Part shown: piece by piece, positions 22,061 through 31,571 of the stretch
Layout of the letters: each line of letters starts with the position of its first letter
How positions within the stretch are numbered: position 1 is the first letter of the stretch
Assembly (NCBI GenBank): GCA_037953745.1
Contig: JBAKBP010006573.1
Coordinates: 1-64,000, forward strand
Source of the DNA: Lithodes maja
Lineage: Eukaryota > Arthropoda > Malacostraca > Decapoda > Lithodidae
DNA length: 64,000 bases
Direction of reading: 5' to 3'
Position numbers and translations under genes: made by a program
Notes under the pieces: model-generated
What the model was told of the DNA's origin: nothing
The model's database searches: none
The model's input: only the letters and a program-made list of their open reading frames with translations

Positions 22061-22369
22061 CCTGTTTTTCTCTAAATACCTCTCTTGCATTTGCCTAAGA
22101 ATGAAGATAGCATCAGTTGTGCCACGCCCCGGGATAAATCCAAACTGCATGTCGCTGATAGCAACACTTTCCCTGATCATGCATTCAAAGACCCTTTCGC
22201 TGACTTTCATGACTTGATCGAGCATTTTCAAACCCCGATAATTTCCCGTCTATGGAGTCACCCTTGCCTTTGTATACAGCCATTACTATACAATGAAGCC
22301 TTGTTATTGGCGCTGGCTGTGTTTCAAATGGCAGCGCTGTGACAGGGCTTCATTGTTCTAGTCCAAGTT

Positions 22370-22470
22370 GCCTAATGGCGGCACACCGCCATTAGGATAA
22401 GAGACTGAAACTGCACGTATGGGTGGAGCACTCAGTCTTAAAATTGAATGTATGTATGTAGGGAGAGAGG
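22370..22470 (+). mobile_element. RTE 3' terminus with GTAT-rich tail
   Basis: CCGCCATTAGGATAAGAGAC, an ACTGCACG block and GAGCACTCAGTCTTAAAATT followed by TGTATGTATGTA match the 3' ends at 25560-25650 and 27128-27215. It marks the end of another truncated RTE copy. Confidence 0.65.
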
Positions 22471-22474
22471 GTTG

Positions 22475-22954
22475 AGCTCAGTTGGACTAGATAATAGTCC
22501 GTCAGGCGCTTGGCCCGGGGAGCCGGTGTATATATAAATGTGTTCTTCTGAGTGTCTGCCAGCTGAGACCAGAACCTCTCTGAGAGGTCTGAGACCTGGG
22601 GGTTGCTGAAGGCCCGTAGTGATCCTTGGTCTCTGGGTCTTTTCCTGGGCGACCTAAATGTGTGTGTTTTCTTCCCCCCCTCCATTTTGTTGTTTCTGTT
22701 CGGGCTATGTTTCAAGTTGGATAACCCCCAGCTATGGGGTATGTGCCTGAGTGGGGAGATTGTAGACACCAATTGAGCAGGGCAATACCCAGGGGAAGCC
22801 TCATAGGCATGTGATAAGGAGTTGCTGGAACTCCTATTTAATTTGTCTGGCTTCCCTCACTGTCTCTGTTTGTGTCTCACCTACAGAGAGTAATCTAGAT
22901 AGTTCTCACAAACACCTCCTCCTCCTATCCATTTCACTACACTAAACAAGCACA
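22475..22954. other. unrecognised stretch with a modest minus-strand ORF
   Basis: A minus-strand frame (about 22772-22430) reads HIPHSWGLSNLKHSPNRNN, then KRPRDQGSLR. I recognise no family, and flanking LINE debris makes a transposon origin likely. No RNA gene seen. Confidence 0.3.
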
Positions 22955-23900
22955 CATATTGGACTGGATGAAAAGTTATCTGCAAGGGAGAACCATGCGA
23001 ACGACGATTAGGGGTGAAGTTTCGCAATGGGCAAAAATCAAGAGTGGAGTGCCTCAAGGATCAGTACTAGCCCCATTGATGTTCTTAATTTATGTTAATG
23101 ATATGACCAACAGAGTTGATGCGTATATGAACGTTTGCAGATGACGCCAAACTCATGAAACACATCATCAACGAAAACAGCTGTACAGAATTACAAGGAG
23201 ACCTAGACAGAATCCATAACTGGAGCAAAACATGGGAGATGGAATTTAATGCTAAAAAGTGCCACGTCCTAGATGTGGCAGAAGACCAAATGGAAGCTAT
23301 AGGTTAGGAAATGAGGAAATCAGCAAGGCAAGCATGGAAAATAACCTAGGAGTAATTATCCAAGAAAATTTATCCCCTGAGAAGCGCATCAACCATATAG
23401 TTGGAGCAACGTATAGATTAGTAACAAATATGAGAGTAGCATTCAATGATTTGGATGAAAGCATGCGAACCCAGATAATCACATCCATGATCAGACCTGA
23501 TTGGAATATGCAGCAGTGGTATGGTCCCCCCATCTAAGAAAACATTAACAGTAAACTGGAGAAAGCACAACAAATAGCAACCAAACTGATCCCAGGACTA
23601 AAGGACACTGAATGACTAGAAAGAGTAGGGCTTTCCACGCTAGAGGAGAGAAGAGTTCGAGAAAACCTGATAGCAATGTATAGATGCATGAGAGGTTTCA
23701 AAGACTCGACAAGGAGGATTTTATCAGGCTGGACGATGGAAGAACCTGAGGGCATATGTATAAAATAAGGAAGGAGAGGTGCAAGTCCAATGTGAAAAAT
23801 TGTAGCTTTCCGTATAGAACGATAGATAGGTGGAATAACTTTGGTGCGGAGGTTGTAGAAGTAAGAAATATCCACGACTTTAAAGTAAACTAGATAGTCA
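22955..23900 (+). pseudogene. CR1-like RT pseudogene
   Basis: Reads LDWMKSYLQGRTMRTTIRG and GVPQGSVLAPLMFLIYVND, then after a frameshift FADDAKLMKH (YxDD box as FADD), WEMEFNAKKCHVL, a further shift to NNLGVIIQENLSPEKRI, and RRVRENLIAMYRCMRGF. The order matches LINE RT palm to C-terminus. At least three frame breaks; diverged from the other LINE copies here. Confidence 0.8.
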
Positions 23901-24089
23901 ATAGAAACTGAGACAGGACAACACAAGCGTAGCTCAATTCCTGTAAACTACAAATAGGTGAATACACCACTATTCTTTAAAAAAAAAAAAAAAAAAAATC
24001 ACTCAACTTTGGAGGAGGCAGCTTTGCCTTTTGTCTCCTTCATACACAAAATTAGAAATAAATAAAACAAAAAATAACACAAACTTGCT

Positions 24090-24300
24090 CTACAGCAATT
24101 TGGAAATGTGGGATGATTCTCACATATTATAAGCGAGGTCTCTACCCCATTAACATATAATGGAGGCCTTATAAAAATCCGGGTGGATGGGACTCTTCAG
24201 CCTTGGTCGACAACCTGTCTAGAGGAGTAAACCTAATACAAATCCTTACTGCTCACCTAAGGGTGAAGAAGTTGGTGGATGGACTAGCCACCCACCACTG
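24090..24300. repeat. dispersed repeat family, copy 2
   Basis: Inverted relative to 13535-13740 (TCAGCCTTGGTCGACAACCT and flanks). Lacks the tandem pair. Class unknown. Confidence 0.65.
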
Positions 24301-24860
24301 TTAAAAAGTGCTCAATCACTCCACATTCAATGCCCATAACTTGTTCTTCCATTCCAAAAGACTCGTACACCTCCCCATTACTCAGGCCATCCAGCCTGTT
24401 CACACCAGGTGGCAGGTGCCATTCTTATAAAACTCCTCTCCACAGCTGTCAGCTTGGAGATGCTCCTTATTCCTTTTCAATCTTCTCCCGCTTACACAGG
24501 CCGTGCCATTGGTAGATGTCTGTTCGAATGATTGGCAGTTCGATCCCAGGCCGTGCCATTGGTAGATGTCAAGAGTTTGGACAGCTCAGTCTAGCGATTC
24601 ATGGAAAAACGTCCAATGAAGTCCCTGTAACAAGGACATGCTCTAGCCCTGTTAATCAAGGGGGTGTACGGCGTTAAAAACTGCATCAACCGAGATGCTT
24701 GGAAGGTACACTACTCAACGTGGACGTTGATTGGAATAGAGAACAACTTAGTTACAAAAAGCCAATACTTCCCCCCCCCCTCCCTCCTTGATAGCACCAG
24801 CTGTTGTAAGTAGCAAAATAAATAAAATGAAGGGTGGAATCGCGAGGACTCACGAACGAC
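24301..24860. other. no gene recognised; short direct repeat
   Basis: The only structure noticed is a 24-bp direct repeat starting CAGGCCGTGCCATTGG, at about 24498 and 24548. No ORF of note. Confidence 0.35.
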
Positions 24861-25563
24861 GGCGGTGAGGGTGAAAGGTAGACCGAGTGAGGAGCTTACA
24901 GTTCGTGTTTGAGTCCACCAGGACTCTGTGTTAAGCCCTCTCCTCTTCATTATGGTTCTGGAGGCATTATCTGGGAATTTCATGACTGGGCTCCCATGGG
25001 AACTGCTACACGCAGATGACCTAGTACTTATCGCAGACAGTGTGCGGGATGCTGAGGCCAAGGTCATAAGATGGAGATAGGACATGGCAAGTAAAGGATT
25101 AGGAGTTAATATAAGTAAAACCAAGGTTTTACACAGTAGATTAGGGCTTGGAAAGGCAGAAAAAGGTTATGTATACCCATGGGTAGCATGCAGGGAAGGA
25201 GTGGGCGCGAATTTAATTTAGTGTTGCATTTGCCGCTGCCAGGTACACCAAGGGAAAAAGCGCTGCATAAAGGGACCTCTACCGAGGAAGAAGTCTGAAG
25301 TTTTGAAATTTGTATCCATAGTACAGTATGCAAAGGTGAGCTTGTGTTCAATGACCAGCTCGAGAGTGTTAACTTTGGCAATGAGGCACTGGAGAAGGTG
25401 GACAAGTTTTGCTACTTGGGAGATACCATCTCTGCCGGTGGTTGGGCCGAGGCCGCCACTATCACCAGAATTAGATGCGGCTGAGGAAAGTTCAGAGAAC
25501 TGTTGCCACTATGAGAAGACTCCTTCTCCCCTTGAAGGGAAAAGTGTACGCTTCATGTGTTAG
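24861..25563 (+). pseudogene. RTE-clade RT fragment
   Basis: Reads VLSPLLFIMVLEALSGNF, WELLHADDLVLIADSVRDAE (the YADD Tyr is His) and LGVNISKTKVL, then degenerates to a VDKFCYLGD-like trace near 25405. Stops and shifts are present. Confidence 0.7.
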
Positions 25564-25984
25564 AAGCGCAATGACATACATACATACATACTGTACATAC
25601 ATACAATTTTAAGACGGAGTGCTCCACACATACGTGCAGTTTGTCTCTTGTCCTAATGGCGGCGTTCCAGGCAACCCTGTTAAGGGCTGCTTCACTTGTC
25701 AAGTTTTTGGATTTGAGATCGGCACGTACAGTCCGATCCCAGGTCTTCCTCGGTCCACCCCTTGGTGCAGCTCCCTCCACAATCACAGACCTGCATCTTT
25801 TCACCCAATTTTGTTCATCCATTCTCTCCACATGTCCATACCAACCCAGTCTACTTGTACGCATCTCCTCGCTAATACTCTTTATACATAAACGTCTCCT
25901 CAGCTCATCATTAGTTATTCTATCCTGCAGCCTGGCCCCACACATCCACTTCACCATTCTCATCTCAGAAACGTGGCCTGTCAA
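25564..25984 (-). pseudogene. RTE 3' end, opposite strand
   Basis: One clean frame of the RTE C-terminus: RMVKWMCGARLQDRITNDEL, RLGWYGHVERMDEQNWVKR, PRKTWDRTVRADLKSK and ALNRVAWNAAIRTRD. It ends in the 3' terminal block and a (TATG)n tail at 25575-25610. It abuts a plus-strand RTE copy at 25985. Confidence 0.82.
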
Positions 25985-26209
25985 AGCGGATGATCACAAC
26001 AGAATGGAACGTAACAAGATGAGAATGATGAGTTGGATGTGTGGGGCAAAACTGCAAGATAGCAAATCTAGTGGAGAGCTGAAAGGATATTTATATATAT
26101 AAATATATATATATACGTACTGTATATATATACTGTATATATATATATTATATATATATACGGTATATATATATATATTATATATATATACGGTATATAT
26201 ATATATATA

Positions 26210-26257
<48 letters not shown>

Positions 26258-27230
26258 TAATATTAGTTTAACCAGACCACTGAGCTCCACTAAAGAACTC
26301 TCATAGGGCTGGCCTGAAGGATTCGATCAAGATATATAACTAAACGAGTCAAGATAGAGAGGGAAGGGCAGTAGGGGAACAAATCGAGGAAGGTGAAGAC
26401 ACGCAGACATTTCTCGCCATTTCACCAGTTCAGCCGGACCATATGAGCTCCACATCAGAGCTCTTATAGGGCAGGGCCGAAGGATGAGGCAAGAACTGCT
26501 ACACCGCAACACCAACCAAGAAGTGATCAGGGCGAAGAATGAGAGATCAGGTCGAAGGTAGAAAAATCACATCGAGAAGCAAAAAATGCATTACCAAAGG
26601 GAAGCAAGTCAGTTCGGCCTCATCAGCAACCGAAGAGACAAAACGGGTCAGGGGTCAACTACCTAGCTAGGCCAGGGAGACATGAGATATAGGCTGCCCG
26701 AGGACAGCCGAATGGGACAGAATAAGAATAGAAGGGGAAAAACATCGAACAAGGAAAGAAAAACTACTCAAAATTAGTCAAGCTGAGGACGAAAGCTCGA
26801 GGGGAGAGGGAGGGAAACAACCACATCCCTCCCCCATCAAGCCCCAGTCGCCGGCCCCGAAGCCCCCCAACCGCGACAAGGAGAGTAGTACCAAGGGGGA
26901 GGAGACAGTTAGGTATCAAGAGTATCAGTGATGAGATACATACTAGCAAGCTTGGATGGTTTGGACATGTGGAGAGGATGGATGAACTAAGTTGGGTGAA
27001 TAGATGCAAGTAGGTGAACGTGTAGAGAGCTGCACCAAGGGGCAGACCACAAAAGACGTGGGTCTGATCTTGAATACAAAAAACCCTGACAAGTGTGGCA
27101 GCTCTGAACAGGGCTGCCTGGAGTGTGGCCATTAGGATGCGAGACCGGAACTGCACTTCTTAAGAAGCACTCAGTCTTAAAATTTATGTACAGTATGGAT
27201 GTACTGTATGTATGTAAAGTACTAAACAAC
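25985..27230 (+). pseudogene. RTE C-terminal fragment split by another RTE tail
   Basis: The left piece (25985-26094) reads ETWPVKADDHNRMERN and MMSWMCGAKLQDS. The right piece (about 26912-27230) reads KLGWFGHVERMDELSWVN, GRPQKTW, ALNRAAWSVAIRMRDR and ends in ACTGTATGTATGTA. Joined, they give the standard RTE order, so the intervening 0.8 kb is a later insertion. Confidence 0.72.
26095..26911 (-). mobile_element. RTE 3' UTR insertion with long TA-rich tail
   Basis: 26264-26905 matches 15985-16640, the 3' UTR of a minus-strand RTE. Its 3' terminus runs into 170 bp of alternating (TA)n with CGTA and CTGTA interruptions (26088-26262). It splits the surrounding plus-strand RTE frame. Confidence 0.65.
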
Positions 27231-27439
27231 TCCCAAATACAGTACTTGAAACTTTCACCCTCTTCTAGTTCCTCATTTCTCAGTTTTAGCTTTATCATTT
27301 TTGTGATGCTGTTTATACTGTATATATAGTACCATTATTACAATAATCAAGGATCTTCAGAGCTTTCTTAGTGTATACCTCCTCCCTTATGGAGAGTGGG
27401 GGGCACCCACCTTTTAACACATACCTACCTCATTGTCCA

Positions 27440-27610
27440 AATCTCTAATTCAAGAGTGAACCGATTTTCCCAGTCTTTCTTCTACTCAATAGGTAGGCTC
27501 TGGAACACTCTCCCTAAATCAGTCTTTCCCCCATCATATGATTGAAACTGCTTCAAGCTTCATGTGTCCAGACAATTTAACTCTTAACATACCTTGAGAG
27601 AGAAAGAAAT
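27440..27610 (+). pseudogene. LINE RT C-terminal remnant
   Basis: Reads NSRVNRFSQSFFYSIGRLWN, then TLPKSVFPPS and CFKLHVSRQF, the typical last 45 residues of CR1/Jockey-type RTs. Nothing upstream is preserved. Confidence 0.55.
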
Positions 27611-27810
27611 ATTTCAATCATCCTACTGGGCCAGTGCCCTCATAAAGCTGGTTACATTGATGTGTGTAAAGACACTAAAAATTATGAAGCAAAATGTCAG
27701 TGGACAGGACAACAACTTGATAAGGGATATGATGAGGAGGACATTAAAACAGTAGCGGGACTGGTGTGTAGTGGCCGTTAAAGTTTGTCATAGAGGTGTA
27801 TCGCCTTTAA

Positions 27811-28421
27811 CCCATGAAACGCGATAGGCCTCATGGAAGGTTTACCATAGGGAACGCGATAGGCCTCACGGAAGCAAGACCATAAAAAAAGCCTTCCAAA
27901 ACATCCCAGGGGCTTTCAAAACAAAGGAATTTGTCTCTAGGTGAGATAATTCCCCTCTAGTACTCATCCATGTGTTTCTCACCCCCCCCCCCCTTCCCCA
28001 CCTTATTCCCCCCTCCTCAATTATCACCTATTTTTCCTCTTATTTATCATTTATCAGTTATTTTTCTCTCCCACGATAATGTAGCACAAGTGGGTTGCAT
28101 AAAATATCGTTATATAACACCCTGACACCGCCCGCTCACCTCAGTTACCTCACAGACAGCGAGAGGGGAGGGTTGCCTGTTGCTCACTCTCGCCTGAGAT
28201 TATGACCGGGTGGCCAATATATAAGTTTTCACCACCCAAATGCTTTTCCAACTTATTTTAGCACTCTTGAAGGTTCATATATACATCATATATGTAAAAT
28301 AAAAGCATATTGAAAACAAATAATGCTCTATATCGTAAATATAACAAATTCTGTCAGAATCCAAGGCTAGAAATTCACAAATAAGTACCCTTGCCCCTAG
28401 GATATTTTCACGTTTAATGGG
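27811..28421. mobile_element. TTAA MITE, 611 bp
   Basis: TTAA at 27807-27810 and 28422-28425. Inverted ends are CCCATGAAACG and CCCATTAAACG. The interior is related to the MITE at 18603-19233. It contains a C13-type run near 27981 and internal GCGATAGGCCTCA repeats near the left end. Confidence 0.78.
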
Positions 28422-28425
28422 TTAA

Positions 28426-29400
28426 GAATTGTCGAAGAGAGGAACAATGTAAGAATGGTGAGGCAGCAAGGGTAGCAGAAAGTGATGTGGTATGCAGATA
28501 AAGCCGATGTTCCATTTCATACATCGGGCACTCGTAAAGAAAGTGACGGACGGTAATTATTGGAGTTAACGGTCACAGTACGGCGGGGGAGCAGGAGGTG
28601 AAGTAATCAAATAATCACGTGTGTATTGCATGTGCCAGATGCATAAGCGCGTAAAGGCAACTTGATCTGCCCGGCAGCGATCAGTTGAGGATGGCCATGA
28701 GTGAACATCGGTCTGATTACTGCAAAGATGGTTAGTAGTAGGTATGTATGACCAGTCCCTCGGCCAGGTAGCCCAAATGCGTTCCCGGAGAAGAAGGAAA
28801 AGGTCGATCTGCTGCAATAGGGTAGAGGATGATGTGCCTTTGCAAACTTGTTTTGCAAGGGAATCCACTTTCTCATTTCCTTGCAACCTGATATTAGTGG
28901 GCACCCAGCACAGAGTAATGGCATGGCCCGATGCAAGGATGCCGTCGAGTATGCGAATGATGTCGCAAATCTGGTGTTCTTTGTCCGCAAAGGAATGTAT
29001 GGCTTGAATAGCACTCTTAGAATCGCTACAAATGACGATATGGGGGATGTTAACTGGGAAAGTATGTACCATGGCTCGGACCTCAGCGATGAAAATAGAT
29101 GAGCAAGAATGACGGGTGAGATGGCGGGTTCCATAGTCGGTCACTACAGCATATCTGCTGACTGAACATTCTTAGATCCGTCTGTATAAATAAGCACTGC
29201 CGGTATGTGGCTCAAGAGATGGTTGAGGGCAACCATGCACCTGGCATAGGGGGGCAGAGATGCCGGCAGGTCGTCGAGGAGGAGACAAACTTCAGGTCTT
29301 CTGAGGCACCATCGCATAAGAGCGGATAGGGGCATGGGTAATGTGGGAAAAGGAATATTTTATGTTGTGAAGAATTGCTAAGATGTATTGGGGAAGGTAA
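28426..29400 (-). pseudogene. RNase H domain of an I/Jockey-type LINE
   Basis: Minus-strand RNase H in two frames, with a shift near 29144. The first gives AVLIYTDGSK (first catalytic Asp). The second gives SIFIAEVRAM (Glu), ICSDSKSAI (second Asp) and RLQGNEKVDSLAK (final Asp), so all four acidic catalytic residues are visible. Downstream, after a further shift, a VRHFLYECP-like trace near 28500 resembles the gag-knuckle-like end of such polyproteins. RNase H separates this element from the CR1 and RTE copies here, which lack it. The upstream RT was not recovered. Confidence 0.75.
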
Positions 29401-29689
29401 GGCGGGCAGGACCAGGGAGATCCAGAGTGTCCTGAAAGAAATCGGTTAGGAAAGGGTCGGCCATCACGTAGCTCTACGCATCATAGTAAGCTGTCGATGT
29501 AGCGGGAGGGGAAAAGTACCTGCCTCAGCGAGGAGATTGCAGATGCGAGAGGAGCTTTAACGAACTCCCAAGTGATGGACTGGTTAACATACCTTGAATT
29601 TCAATCTCTATCATTCTTTCAGCTTTTGAGAGGACACTTATTACAGACAGCTTTGCCTTTTGTCTCCTTCATACAAATAAAACAAATAA

Positions 29690-30160
29690 TATATATATGT
29701 ATATATATATATATGTATATATGCAGTGTAAATGTGTAAGTAGAACCTCACCCATCCAGACTAATCGGGGGAAACCCTCTTCTGGAAGTCTGAAAATTCT
29801 AGATCTGCCAAAAGTCCAAACTTCATACTGTACTGACTTACAGAGAAGTCTGGAAGTCTGAGTAATATAGTCCAGACAAGATCCCACATTTTTGGACTAC
29901 AGTACATTACCGAGACTTCTGGAAAAGTCCAAAAGTCTGAGTAATTGGACAAGATCATCCATATCTGGACTATATTACTCAGACTTCCACCCTTTTCCGA
30001 AAATCTGAGTAAGAGTCGGAATTGAAATACTCATTCGAAAAATATTTTCTGTTTCTGGATGGGCGAGGTTATACTGTATCTTCCTCACAGGTTGTGGAAG
30101 AACACATGCAAGAAAAAAAATTATTTTATCCATGTAAAGATAATATACACCTGGCAATCA
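29690..30160. repeat. Tigger-like non-coding repeat with internal AGTCTGAGTAAT copies
   Basis: Begins after (TA)n with GTAGAACCTCACCCATCCAG, reminiscent of Tigger ends. It then has four or five imperfect copies of AGTCTGAGTAAT / GTCCAGAC-type segments in both orientations. No transposase. Confidence 0.45.
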
Positions 30161-30739
30161 AGAATGTCATTGAGTAGTTTGATAAGAATGATTTGTGTTA
30201 CATCAAAATCAATTAAAATATTGTTCCAAGCATATTAGTTTTTCTACTCATCTATACATAATCAATAAACAAAAATGAAATTAAACATTTGTACTGCCTG
30301 TGACCCATGTTCATCTGAATCAGTGGCTTTATATATTACTATAGCAGAGACTTTCTAGTGTAACAACTAATCCTACCAAAATTCTGAAGAGGGAATATTA
30401 AGAAACAGAAGGAAAATCTGTGCAGGAAGGTAGTCTGTCACACATTACTTATGTACAATACCTCGGGTAAGAGTGGCTTCAATATGGTAAGCCGAGGACT
30501 CCACCCTTCTAGTTCCATAGTGTACCCCAATGAGCTTAAATAACAGGACAACTGCAGATACAACTCTATATACAATACATGATTCCTTCAAAATTTGCGG
30601 GGGTTACGTTCCTGAAAATGTGCAGCGAATCCCTGAAGTACCTGTAGCAAATACTCAAACAAAAAAATTAAAGAAAATATGAAAAAAACATAACCGAAGC
30701 ATAAGCATAGTCTATGTTACCTAGCTTAGCAGTGACCCT
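30161..30739. other. no gene; mariner/Tigger-like debris
   Basis: Only TTTGCGGGGGTTACGTTCC near 30595, a fragment typical of mariner/Tigger ends, stands out. Otherwise AT-rich without ORFs. Confidence 0.35.
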
Positions 30740-31156
30740 TTAACCCTTCCTACCCGGGCAGCCTTTGTTAAGGACGGAGGCTGTATCCGGGCGATCTGGC
30801 TGAAAACACAACAAAAGTAAACTAAGGCTAATCTCGCTTAATATACTACCTACAATAATCAAACAGATGTCAAAATGGGCGCCTTACCTTCCTGTGTAGA
30901 ATGGCGTTGAGTAGAGCATTTTAGCTCAAGTAGTTCAGGAGTTATGATGATGGAAGTGGAGGTAACTTTTGCCGCGTATTTACCTCGACGCGTCCGAACG
31001 CTCACCCGCGGCCCAGGCTACGACGAACGTTTTGACTCGTCGCTCTACCTTGAATTATGGCGGGAAGCGATTTTTTAGTGTTTTATTGTTTATTATGCCA
31101 TATATTATTGTTATTATGATATTTTCACTCAATAAATATATTTTTCTGAAGTAATT

Positions 31157-31560
31157 TGTGTCTCTGTCACTTATACTTAAGTTTTATTGTTATTATTATA
31201 GTAGTTATGATTATTTATACAGGACTATGGTAATTGATAGTCATTTTCACTTCTTTATTGTTAGGAATATATATTTTAGTGTCACTTTCACTTGTTCATA
31301 TTGTTCTGAAGGCACTTATTATTACTTATGTGTGTCTCTTTCACTTAGACTTAGTTTTATAGTCATTATTATAGTAGTTATGATTATTTATACTGGACTA
31401 TGGTAATTGATAGTGTAATTTTCACTTCTTTATTGTTAGGAATATATATTTTAGTGTCACTTTCACTTGTTCATATTGTTCTGAAGGCACTTATTATTAC
31501 TTATGTGTCTCTTTCACTTATACTTAGTTATATTATTATTATTGAGTGTCACTATCACTG
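31157..31560. repeat. tandem duplication with GTGTCACTTTCACTT motifs in Pb3
   Basis: About 175 bp (31157-31329) is repeated with few changes at 31330-31505, with a third partial unit after it. Each unit has GTGTCTCTTTCACTT-like and GTGTCACTTTCACTT motifs, at about 31157, 31281, 31330, 31454, 31505 and 31546. Single copies of these motifs lie at the same place in Pb1 and Pb2. Confidence 0.85.
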
Positions 31561-31571
31561 TCACTTACACT

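Noticed and set aside
26088..26262. Structured regulatory palindrome
   Set aside because: The alternating TA tract is adequately explained as the microsatellite tail of an RTE element.
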